In this document: positions 21,469 through 29,320 of the stretch, piece after piece
Layout: each line of letters opens with the position of its first letter
Numbering within the stretch: position 1 is the stretch's first letter
Assembly (NCBI RefSeq): GCF_024586455.1
Contig: NW_026089623.1
Coordinates: forward strand, 6,978,204 to 7,042,203
DNA: 64,000 nucleotides
Direction of reading: 5' to 3'
Source of the DNA: Bactrocera neohumeralis
Taxonomy: Eukaryota > Arthropoda > Insecta > Diptera > Tephritidae
The notes under the pieces: model-generated
What the model was told of the DNA's origin: nothing
The model's input: only the letters and a program-made list of their open reading frames with translations
Database searches by the model: none
Made by a program: the position numbers and the translations under genes

Positions 21469-22230
21469 CTACAGGGCCAATGTTGCTTGTGGCAGTCTCT
21501 TAGAACAAATGCGGATTATGATTGGATCCCACTTCCCAATGTCCACTTTATTGGCTGTCAGGCAGAAGATGCAGCTGTTGATCTCCCGCTGTAGCCATTT
21601 TATCGAGCTGGAACATTCTTTGTCGATTGACGGTAAGTCGAGCAGTATGTCAACTTGGGTTTCGACTAGTATACGCTCATTTTCGTACATGTCAGTCAAA
21701 CCCTTCCATGCCATTGCAAAGCCATCATTTGTAAGAGGGCATTTCGACACAATAACCTTCGCTTCCCCTTGAGTCTTTTTGTTGAGATGGTATAATTTCT
21801 CAACAGGTGACAGGCGCTTGCTTTTGATGTATACGGCCGTGAACATATCCCAGAATGTTGGCCATGAAAGGTAGTCGCCTTTGAAAACATCGGTATCGCA
21901 AGGCGGAAGGGAGTGGTTATTGTCTACCTTAGCAGATTTTTCTGTGTCTTTGGGGGTTGAGAGGATCTCAGACATATCCTTCATTGCCCCCATGCAACGT
22001 ATGTAGCATTGACCACCTAGCTTGAATTTTTTTTTAATAAGGGCATAGTCCTTTAAAGACATGTCTCCTTTGCTGTTGAGGTCGTCATGGGCAGCTTTCG
22101 CTTTGCACCACATCTCTCTCAACTCATCTTGTTGCATCACAAGAGCGTTTTTCGAGATGTCCTTTGATGCGGCACTGAATTCAGACTCGTATTCGACAAC
22201 GTAGTCCACTAGGCGCATGAAAGCTTCCAT
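21469..22230 (-). CDS. gag: BEL/Pao Gag, DUF1759-like
   Basis: A 253-residue frame after the 5' leader, with an N-terminal helical part and the Pao Gag core: VFKGDYLSWPTFWDMFTAVY, LSPVEKLYHLNKKTQGEAK and LLDLPSIDKECSSSIKWLQ, matching the DUF1759 pattern of W-x2-F-x3-F, then LxYLKxxLxGxA. It would form the particle shell. The start M at 22230 opens the frame after the A+T-rich leader. It ends at a stop just before the Gag tail remnant at 21423. Confidence 0.8.
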   Translation of the reverse strand: MEAFMRLVDYVVEYESEFSAASKDISKNALVMQQDELREMWCKAKAAHDDLNSKGDMSLKDYALIKKKFKLGGQCYIRCMGAMKDMSEILSTPKDTEKSAKVDNNHSLPPCDTDVFKGDYLSWPTFWDMFTAVYIKSKRLSPVEKLYHLNKKTQGEAKVIVSKCPLTNDGFAMAWKGLTDMYENERILVETQVDILLDLPSIDKECSSSIKWLQREINSCIFCLTANKVDIGKWDPIIIRICSKRLPQATLAL

Positions 22231-22437
22231 GTTTTGTCGATATAAGTGACAAGAAGAATTGAAAATTCAAATTTAAATTTAAAGGAATATAGTAATACTC
22301 AAGACTGAGCAGACTTTGGCCTAAAGAATATGGGAATCGCTTTGAAAATAATTCCCCACTATTGTAAATATTTATTTGCAGCACACCACTGCCAACCAAA
22401 CAAGAAAATAGAAAAAAGAAAATTGTTTGACTGTTTT

Positions 22438-22640
22438 AGCCGATATCGCAATATATCTGGCTGGTCAATAATATATGATTTATTGAATATAAGTCAGCAA
22501 ACGAAAAAAATTTTTAGCTAGTAGCCGATATCGGAATATATCTCGCTCGTCAATAATACTTGATTTATTGGATATATTTTAGCAAAAAAAATTTTCAACT
22601 AGTAGCCGATATCGCAATATATCTGGCTTATTGTACTTTA
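22438..22640. repeat. Tandem array 1 in BEL leader, about 85-90 bp units
   Basis: Three units begin AGCCGATATCGSAATATATC at 22438, 22523 and 22613; the third is shortened. A GCACACCACTGCCAACCAAA direct repeat flanks the array (22380 and 22661). It lies between the primer site and gag. Confidence 0.85.
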
Positions 22641-22869
22641 TTTAATATATGTGAGTTGTAGCACACCACTGCCAACCAAAAACGAGAATATATGTGTACT
22701 CGTACGTAAGTATGTATATTTATGCAACACTTTATATGGTTCGCCACCCAAGATACGCCAACGAAAATCAGTTTGTTACAAAAAAGTGTTTGAAAGTGAA
22801 AAAGTGCAGTGTCTCAGTGAAAAAAAACAAAAATCAGAAATTTCGTAAACCAATTGAAAAAAAAAAAAT

Positions 22870-23065
22870 CAAAAATCAGTGCCGCAAGTGATATATGAAA
22901 AAATATTACCGCACAAAATAGAAAAATTGAGAAAAGTCAAAAATTAGTGCCGTAAGTGATATGTGAAAAAGGTATTACCGCACAAAATCAAAAAATTGAG
23001 AAAAATCAAAAAATTAGTGCTGTAAGTGATATATGAAAAAATATATGAGAAAAGTATTACCGCAC
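22870..23065. repeat. Tandem array 2 in BEL leader, about 70 bp units
   Basis: Three units share AGTGCCGYAAGTGATATRTGA and a TATTACCGCACAAAAT end (about 22877, 22946 and 23015), separated by A-rich stretches. Confidence 0.85.
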
Positions 23066-23289
23066 AAAATCCGGTAAACGTAACCGTGCGCTTACGGATT
23101 ATTTTGTTTTTGCAGTTACTTCACTAAAACACTAAAAACACTTGTCACTTTGCTTTTCTTGTATAAACGATTTGTAATTGTCACCAATATTAAAAAAAAA
23201 TGCGATTAAAAACAACTCTTTTTTTTTTCTTTAAAACGATTTATATCCAAGTGATATTAAAGCAATCACGTACCTTAGATTTGCCTGAG

Positions 23290-23450
23290 TTGGTGTGAAG
23301 TGTATTGTGTTAAAAAAGAGTTGCTGGTGGGCAGCGCCTTGTGAATCCCTGTGGGTGGTGTTAAAAAACTTGCTTGCTGGTGTGCAGCGCCTCGTGAATC
23401 CCAATTGGTGTGGTGTTGAAAAACTTGCTTGCTGGTTTGTGAAATATAGT
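23290..23450. repeat. Tandem array 3 in BEL leader, about 57 bp units
   Basis: Units share TTGCTKGCTGGTKTGCAGCG, CCTYGTGAATCCC and TGGTGTTRAAAAA; three partial to full copies lead up to the primer-binding site. Confidence 0.8.
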
Positions 23451-23457
23451 CGATTAA

Positions 23458-23476
23458 AATCCGGCTCGAAGGACCA
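23458..23476 (-). promoter_or_regulatory. Primer-binding site, tRNA-Tyr type
   Basis: On the plus strand AATCCGGCTCGAAGGACCA, which corresponds to the 3' end of fly tRNA-Tyr plus CCA as I know it. On the element strand it reads TGGTCCTTCGAGCCGGATT, directly adjoining the LTR end. It would prime minus-strand DNA synthesis. The same site recurs at 29015-29032. Confidence 0.8.
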
Positions 23477-23891
23477 TGAATATTCTCGAACGTTCGACGA
23501 GTCACTCGCGGACGATGCGTCGATGGTTGAGAATATGAAATAGGAAAAGGAAGTGTATTAATAAATGAAACCACAAAGTTTGTGTCTAATATAATAAATT
23601 AAAATGTTGGTTCTTTATTAAATTGGGATTACCAAATATTACCTGGTTTGTGCTTGTGGTGATGCTGATTGTGGTGGCCGGTGGACGACGTCTTATTTCG
23701 CTTCGCTCTCTAGAAAAAGTACCCCAGACTGACCAGCAGAATCGCTTGCTAAGCGGGAGTTTTCAACGAAACCATTGCCAGTTGAGTGAAAGTTATTTAC
23801 AGTTGAGTGAAAACTATTAACAGCTAACTGGCAATGGTTTGTTATATACTCACTAGGGGTGGTAAAAAGAAATTAGGCGTTGGCCTAAACA
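23477..23891 (-). repeat. BEL LTR (5' LTR in element sense)
   Basis: Full-length partner of 13651-14065, abutting the primer-binding site at 23476 and the ACCGG duplication at 23892. Confidence 0.9.
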
Positions 23892-24101
23892 ACCGGAGAA
23901 GCTGAATCCATTACTAGTCACTATCTGTTTGCTCTTGGTTCATATCGTGCTCTTTATTTATTAGACTGGATTCATCGATACATAGCAGAGATTCATTATG
24001 ATCTGATTGCTATTTTTGCCGGAATAGTACAAACTATTTTATACTGCGATTTCTTTTATTTAAAAGTACTAAAAGGAAAGAAGTTGCAATTGCCGGCATA
24101 A
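23892..24101 (+). pseudogene. KdelR: KDEL receptor, C-terminal segment (3' of the BEL insertion)
   Basis: Starts with the duplicated target ACCGG, then continues exactly where 13650 stopped: AESITSHYLFALGSYRALYL, DLIAIFAGIVQTILYCDFFY, and the end KVLKGKKLQLPA with a TAA at 24099-24101. Compared with the family, three residues (Tyr-Ile-Thr) are missing between FFYL and KVLKGKK, an in-frame 9-bp loss in the last helix. That loss, the missing 5' half and the 10-kb insertion make it a pseudogene. Confidence 0.9.
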
Positions 24102-24332
24102 AACTTGGAATATCTCAGCATTTTGAGTGTTAATTAGAATTAATAGATTTCCAAATGTAATAACTTTTAATTGTGGCTAAATGAGTAGCGACGTCACATC
24201 AGATGTACATCATTTCACCACACCGAATCACATTAACACACACACACGCACATGCACCAAAACGCGATGACGTTCTACGTTCTAATTAGAACAAAAAGAC
24301 AAGAGAAAGGCGCTCGCGCACCTTTGTTCGTT
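24102..24332. other. 3' flank of KDEL receptor remnant with CA microsatellite
   Basis: A+T-rich 3' UTR-like sequence, then a short (CA)n at about 24235-24250, up to the assembly gap. No gene is seen. Confidence 0.5.
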
Positions 24333-24432
24333 NNNNNNNNNNNNNNNNNNNNNNNNNNNNNNNNNNNNNNNNNNNNNNNNNNNNNNNNNNNNNNNNNNNN
24401 NNNNNNNNNNNNNNNNNNNNNNNNNNNNNNNN
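24333..24432. other. Assembly gap, 100 N
   Basis: Exactly 100 unknown bases, the conventional filler for a gap of unknown size. The features on either side are not necessarily adjacent in the genome. Confidence 0.99.
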
Positions 24433-24826
24433 ATTTTTCACTTTTCTGACGTATATCTAAATTCCTTCTCTAACTATTTTTATCTCATTAAATTTAGTTA
24501 AGAATAGGGTTTATATGGTATAATTAGTACTTATAATTTATTTTCTTACATTAGTAGCAGCTGCATTGTTGATAGATATGCCGGTAAGTGTGCTGATATC
24601 CTTTTTTCTTTACGGTACTCGGGAACACGTGCTTACTCCTTGCTGTTTTACTCCGGGTCGGCTGGTGTCATGCTGTCGTTATTTCTGACACTTTCAACGC
24701 TCTTAACACTTTCAAAGAATAGACTCCGCCGAGCTTATTTGACTCGGGCGCCAGTTATCGACTTGTATTGTACAACTCTAAAAAAAAGATTTTTTCGTTG
24801 GTCGCAAGACCTTTATTGAATTCTTC
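24433..24826 (-). mobile_element. Errantivirus-like leader, primer site and LTR start, truncated
   Basis: CTCGGGCGCCAGTTAT at about 24747-24762 matches the LTR/primer-site junction of the errantivirus at 60481-60495 (CTCGGGCGCCAGTTAA). On the minus strand this is an LTR ending ...AACT followed by TGGCGCCCGAG. The LTR is cut at 24826 by the RTE fragment. 24433-24746 would then be the untranslated leader. No coding remains. Confidence 0.55.
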
Positions 24827-25545
24827 TTCTTAATTGACGTAGAAACCGCTTAAGCGATTATAGCCGAGTTAACAACAGCGCGCCAGTCGTTTCTTCTTTT
24901 CGCTACGTGGCGCCAATTGGATATTCCAAGCGAAGCCAGGTCCTTCTCCACATGGTCCTTCCAACGGAGTGGAGGTCTTCCTCTTCCTCTGCTTCCCCCG
25001 GCGGGTACTGCGTCGAATATTTTCAGAGCTGGAGTGTTTTCGTCCATTCGGACAACATGACCTAGCCAGCGTAGCCGCTGTCTTTTAATTAGCTGAACTA
25101 TGTCGATGTCGTCGTATATCTCGTACAGCTCATCGTTCCATCGAATGCGGTATTCGCCGTGGCTAACGCGCAAAGGACCATAAATCTTTCGCAGAACATT
25201 TCTCTCGAAAACTCGCAACGTCGACTCATCCGTTGTTGACATCGTCCAAGACTCTGCACCATACAGCAGGACGGGAATTATGAGTGACTTATAGAGTTTG
25301 GTTTTTGTTTGTCGAGAGAGGACTTTGCTTCTCAATTGCCTACTCAGTCCGAAGTAGCACCTGTTGGCAAGAGTTATCCTGCGTTGGATTTCTAGGCTGA
25401 CATTGTTGGTGGTGTTTACGCTGGTTCCAAGATAGACGAAATTATCTACGACTTCAAAGTTATGACTGTCAACAGTGACGTGAGAGCCCAGTCGCGAATG
25501 CGACGACTGTTTGTTTGATGACAGGAGATATTTCGTCTTGAATTA
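24827..25545 (-). mobile_element. RTE-type LINE, 3' end with RT C-terminus
   Basis: The minus-strand frame 25335-24850 encodes the C-terminal domain of an RTE-like (CFDP2-type) ORF2: SLIIPVLLYGAESWTMST, FERNVLRKIYGPLRVSHGEY, LIKRQRLRWLGHVVRMDEN and GRGRPPLRWKDHVEKDLASL. The upstream part (25336-25545) carries the VNDFVYLGTSVNTTN-like region. The element ends in GTCAATTAAGAAGAAG, a short microsatellite-type tail. The flanks share TTGAATT (about 24817-24823 and 25543-25549), a possible target duplication. It lies inside the errantivirus-like LTR. Confidence 0.8.
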
Positions 25546-25845
25546 CCAAAACATTAATACTAAAAACTTAATTCTACTTATTCTCTCTTAAATATACCCT
25601 ATTTCTACCTGTGTCAGCAATTGGTATTGGTCGGCGCATGCCGGATGTTGTTGCAAGTGTTTTATTTTGCTTATTCCTTTTTTTGGTCGATCCAGAATTT
25701 TGATCGGCGCATGCCGGATATTGCGCTGCTGACATTGACAATTTTGCTGAGAGCGCGTCTGGGCTATTTCCCAGTTCTTTGTAATTGTTGACTTAGCGCA
25801 ATATTGTTGGTGTTAGCTTTGGTTTCAACTTAGCTGGTGCTAACT
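25546..25845. other. Non-coding, with a repeated CGGCGCATGCCGGAT motif
   Basis: Probably LTR-derived. GGTCGGCGCATGCCGGATGT (about 25630) and GATCGGCGCATGCCGGATAT (about 25702) are two copies of a near-palindromic 15-mer about 70 bp apart. No frame is seen. Confidence 0.5.
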
Positions 25846-26984
25846 TATACTATTTTAAGTCTTACTTATCTAGTTAAATATGTATATGTGTATGTACAGC
25901 ACACCACATGGGGTTGTTTTCCACTATACAATGCAATACATGTGTGTGTGTGTGTGCTGTCATACAAGATCTTTTATCTCATCATTATTTATGTTGTATG
26001 GTTTGGGATTATTTTCAAGTGCACAAGTGCATTTGTAATCAATTGCCCAAACCTAAGTAATTATGTTTATATAACATATCTTTAGTACATGCGTATTGCA
26101 TTTAAATGCATACGTGCCTCATGTATGTATGTACATATATGTGTTGCATATATCGGGTGATTTTTTAAGAGCTTGATAACTTTTTTTTTAAAAAAAACGC
26201 ATAAAATTTGCAAAATCTCATCGGTTCTTTATTTGAAACGTTAGATTGGTTCATGACATTTACTTTTTGAAGATAATTTCATTTAAATGTTGACCGCGGC
26301 TGCGTCTTAGGTGGTCCATTCGGAAAGTCCAATTTTGGGCAACTTTTTCGAGCATTTCGGCCGGAATAGCCCGAATTTCTTCGGAAATGTTGTCTTCCAA
26401 AGCTGGAATAGTTGCTGGCTTATTTCTGTAGACTTTAGACTTGACGTAGCCCCACAAAAATAGTCTAAAGGCGTTAAATCGCATGATCTTGGTGGCCAAC
26501 TTACGGGTCCATTTCTTGAGATGAATTGTTCTCCGAAGTTTTCCCTCAAAATGGCCATAGAATCGCGAGCTGTGTGGCATGTAGCGCCATCTTGTTGAAA
26601 CCACATGTCAACCAAGTTCAGTTCTTCCATTTTTGGCAACAAAAAGTTTGTTAGCATCGAACGATAGCGATCGCCATTCACCGTAACGTTGCGTCCAACA
26701 GCATCTTTGAAAAAATACGGTCCAATGATTCCACCAGCGTACAAACCACACCAAACAGTGCATTTTTCGGGATGCATGGGCAGTTCTTGAACGGCTTCTG
26801 GTTGCTCTTCACCCCAAATGCGGCAATTTTGCTTATTTACGTAGCCATTCAACCAGAAATGAGCCTCATCGCTGAACAAAATTTGTCGATAAAATATTAT
26901 GCATGTATATTTATGTGTTTATTTATGTATGTATTGTATTGCCTCGGCATTGGCGAAGATAAGCCTGTTCAATAATATTGAACA
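25846..26984 (-). repeat. LTR-like copy L, split by a mariner fragment
   Basis: 25846-26150 and 26898-26984 together match copy R (29236-31085 without its insertions): TACTATTTTAAGTCTTACTT, GCACACCACATGGGGTTGTT, the (GT)n block, CATGCGTATTGCATTTAAAT, then GCCTCGGCATTGGCGAAGAT and the end palindrome TTCAATAATATTGAA. On the minus strand it begins TGTTCAATA, a TG start. With copy R it probably forms the LTR pair of a minus-strand element whose internal region is 27.0-29.0 kb. Confidence 0.6.
26153..26897 (-). mobile_element. Mariner-like DD41D element, 5'-truncated, broken transposase
   Basis: The minus strand encodes FSDEAHFWLNGYVNKQNCRI (first D), GGIIGPYFF, WFQQDGATCHTARDSM (second D) and PPRSCDLTPLDYF (third D). 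I count 41 residues between the second and third Asp, i.e. DD41D, the class known from the rosa element of Ceratitis rosa. A one-T loss in a T run near 26455 shifts the frame; the tail continues in another frame (LWGYVKSKVYRNKPATIPAL). The end TCGGGTGATTTTTTAAGAGC with preceding TA (26151-26152) looks like an intact 3' terminus. The N-terminal half is missing. All three catalytic Asp are present. Confidence 0.8.
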
Positions 26985-27133
26985 TATTGCCGAGGGAAAG
27001 AAGTGATTATTAGTGAACTGTATGTGTTTTTACAATAGTGAGAATTACACTGTTTCATATCTTATTTGTATAAAATTGTCTAAATATACATAAATATATT
27101 AATTATTCCGCCTTTTTGAAGTAATGATCCTGT

Positions 27134-27289
27134 TCAATTTTGAACATTCTCCCGGGCGGCAAAAGTGACTTCTGGGAAGGTGATTGCAGCTTGTAGTCGT
27201 CGCCTGGCCTTCCATCGATAGTAAATGAAGACTGCTACTAGTACGCCGATTATAAAGAATAACAATGCGTACTGAATGTCCATGTTCAT
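27134..27289 (-). CDS. 51-residue single-pass membrane frame, envelope-tail-like
   Basis: Begins MNMDIQYALLFFIIGVLVAV, a hydrophobic span of about 18 residues at positions 7-24, followed by the basic stop-transfer YYRWKARRRLQ. It ends EVTFAARENVQN. Immediately upstream, overlapping its ATG, another frame ends in the near-identical EVTFVARENVQK (stop at about 27287). The layout matches the membrane anchor and cytoplasmic tail of a retroelement envelope protein ending at the 3' LTR. It is probably a remnant; independent expression is unproven. Confidence 0.45.
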   Translation of the reverse strand: MNMDIQYALLFFIIGVLVAVFIYYRWKARRRLQAAITFPEVTFAARENVQN

Positions 27290-27323
27290 TTTTGAACATT
27301 CTCCCGGGCGACAAAAGTGACTT

Positions 27324-28496
27324 CTAACCGCAGATTGTAATCGACGTTTCGTTTGTTAACGTAAGCTGCCATGGTATTAGTAACTCCCAAATAGTTGTTA
27401 CTACATCCGCTTTTCCAACTGGATCTATTTCGGCTATTTCTATAGTTTTACTTACGTCTTTTTTATTATGGTCCTGAAAAAGGATTTCTTTATCGCGTTG
27501 CTTATCCTTCTCCACTTAAGGTTTTTTTGATGCATCGTCATTTGTTTCAATAGTTTGTTTATCGTCTCTCGTCTTAGAAGTTGTGTCTCGTATCTTCTTG
27601 TCTTCATCTTTTTTTGCTGTAACCACACGTGTTTTGCCGACACTTCGACTGGTATCCGACGATGATGACATTGTTACGTAGCCATAATAACGTGTACCCG
27701 GAGTTCGGGTGTTGGTGACCACCTTGGCTCCGATAACCTTTCCATATTTAGAAAAGATAGTTTTCAGATCACTGGCTCTCGTTAATGAAGATAACCCGGA
27801 TACCCAAAGATTACGTGAAGGTGTTGTCTGCTTTCCTGTGGACGACGATTTTGTAGATGTATTCACTGAAGAATTTTCTTTGTCATCCTTCTGGGAAGTC
27901 TTGTTTGAAGATGATTTTTGTTCACTAATGTCTTTATCCTTTTTGTCGCCGGACTTCTCATCTTTTCTCTTTGATTTATCGTCATCGGGCTTGCTGCATT
28001 GGCGTTCGTCCTTACTGCTGCTGGATCCACCCTTGGATGTTCTTGTGTCCTTCAAAGCTGCAACCGTTTTTGTACTCTTTTGCGCTGAATTCCTGCCAGT
28101 ATTATCACCTTCTGCATCGGTGCATTTTTCCTTTATGTATTTTAGTGAAGTAGTAAAATCTTCCTTCTGTGTTTTAGCATTATCTTCCAAAATATGATCA
28201 GCTACTTCAGTTTCGTCTTAAAACGATTTAACCTGGACTTCACTTTCCCACATTTTTCCAAAATGTGAGCCTGTCGGAAGAGATAGATGACAAGTTACCA
28301 ATTTAGTTGGTTTTTCCTCAGTTTTTGAAGCTTTATGAAGTTCTTCAAGTGATTCTTCTTCAACTTCAACTTCATATATGTTTTTGTCTTCCTCTATTAC
28401 TTCTGCTGTTTCTTCCTCAGCAGAAGACAGATATATACAAGGTAGATAAAAGATTGGAACTTTTGTACATTTTAACTCTGATTCAAAATGGTACAA
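27324..28496 (-). pseudogene. Saf-B: SAF-B-like (RRM) segment inside LTR-element sequence
   Basis: The best part (28190-27516) is Lys/Ser/Asp-rich, then has a scaffold-attachment-factor-B RRM: RNLWVSGLSSLTRASDLKTI, FSKYGKVIGAKVVTNTRTPG and YYGYVTMSSSSDTSRSV, after which the last RRM strands are missing. A charged tail follows. Upstream in the same frame, across a TAA at 28218, lies an acidic stretch and then VTCHLSLPTGSHFGKMWESE, which faintly recalls the BEL integrase W-H-x-x-P-x-x-P-H-F-G-G-L-W-E-A motif. Downstream, across another in-frame stop (27516), the frame runs to 27324. SAF-B proteins bind RNA and scaffold DNA in the nucleus. The segment runs in the same sense as the flanking element and contains no introns. 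Confidence 0.65.
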
Positions 28497-28511
28497 AATT
28501 TCAGGTTCTTC

Positions 28512-28763
28512 TTATATTGCAAAATCTTCAAACAGGACATCACGCTGAAGAGAAATATAACTAATTTCGGGCTCTCCTTTTTGTAATCTCGCTATACAAA
28601 GTTTGAGATTTTGGAAATACTCCGCTGTTATTTCAAAATATAAATTTTCAACTTCAGGAAAAAATTTTGAAAAATAATTTGTAAATTGTGCATTTGAAGA
28701 AACACAGGGCTTTTTTAAATTTGGCTGAGCTCTTTTTTTTTGTTTTAGGCTCGATAGAACCAA
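28512..28763 (-). pseudogene. Unidentified frame between primer site and SAF-B segment
   Basis: An 83-codon minus-strand frame, in the same register as the SAF-B block and separated from it by one TAA (28512). Its first codons cover a degraded primer-site copy, so the start is not real. The interior (ENLYFEITAEYFQNLKLCIA) matches nothing I recognise. It may be Gag- or Pol-derived. Confidence 0.35.
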
Positions 28764-29235
28764 AAATGTTTAAAACTCAATGAAGATTTTATCAAACCTT
28801 ACCACTGGTGGGGGGAAATGAAAAGACCTTCACTGAGCTGAGAATTATTTCATTCTCTTTATTTTATGTTGCTAATATGCGGGAATATACACCCGTCTTA
28901 CAATTATTATTTTTATGTTGTCAATATGCGGGAATATATACCCGTCTTACAATTATTTTTGTTCTATTGCCTGTTTTTTAAATACAGGACTTTTTGATTT
29001 TGGCCGAGCTCTTCATCCGGCTCGAAGGACCAAAAATGTAAAAACTCAAAAAAAATTTATCATTCCTTACCTCTGGTGGGGGGAAATGAAACCGTTTTTC
29101 GTCGAGTGAGAATTTATTCATTCTTAAAACTCAAAAAAGATTATTTATTCCTTACCTCTGGTGGGGGGAAATAAAACGACCTTCATTGAGTGAGAAATAT
29201 TTCATTCTGATTTTATTGTTAATATTGTACACCTT
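28748..29235. repeat. Tandem LTR-end units, about 80-130 bp
   Basis: AAAACTCAAWRAAGATT, CCTTACCNCTGGTGGGGGGAAAT and GAGTGAGAA recur at about 28774, 29041 and 29126. Two TATGCGGGAATATAYACCCG units lie between (28876 and 28926). The block around 28725-28775 (GGCTGAGCTC...GGCTCGATAGAACCAAAAAT) is a diverged duplicate of the primer-site junction at 28990-29045. Confidence 0.7.
29015..29032 (-). promoter_or_regulatory. Primer-binding site, tRNA-Tyr type
   Basis: ATCCGGCTCGAAGGACCA on the plus strand, the same tRNA-Tyr complement as at 23458-23476. Four A separate it from the LTR-like TGTAAAAACTC at 29037. A degraded copy lies at 28748-28762. Confidence 0.7.
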
Positions 29236-29320
29236 ATATACTATTTTAAGTCTTACTTATCTAGTTAAATATATGTGTATGTACGGCACACCACATGGGG
29301 TTGTTTTCAACTATACAATG

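Larger units (their letters stand above)
13651..23891 (-). mobile_element. BEL/Pao LTR retrotransposon unit carrying extra cargo
   Basis: Two 415-bp LTRs (TG...CA) flank the unit. A 5-bp target duplication ACCGG (13646-13650 and 23892-23896) proves insertion as one unit, or growth after insertion. It is read on the minus strand: LTR, tRNA-Tyr-type primer site, a 5' leader with three tandem arrays, gag, then RT, RNase H and integrase in pieces (22230 down to 17733). Between integrase and the far LTR lie an intronless Idh3a copy in the opposite sense and a GC-rich gag-protease fragment of another BEL lineage. The LTRs differ at roughly eight positions by eye, about 98% identity. Confidence 0.9.

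Noticed and set aside
22651..22891. Small frames in the BEL leader
   Set aside because: Located in A-rich tandem arrays; no start context or motif.
24252..24449. Frame spanning the assembly gap
   Set aside because: Half of it is N; it cannot be interpreted.
27709..28197. 162-codon plus-strand frame, Phe/Leu/Ser-rich
   Set aside because: Antisense of the SAF-B segment; its composition is explained by the Lys/Asp/Ser-rich opposite strand.
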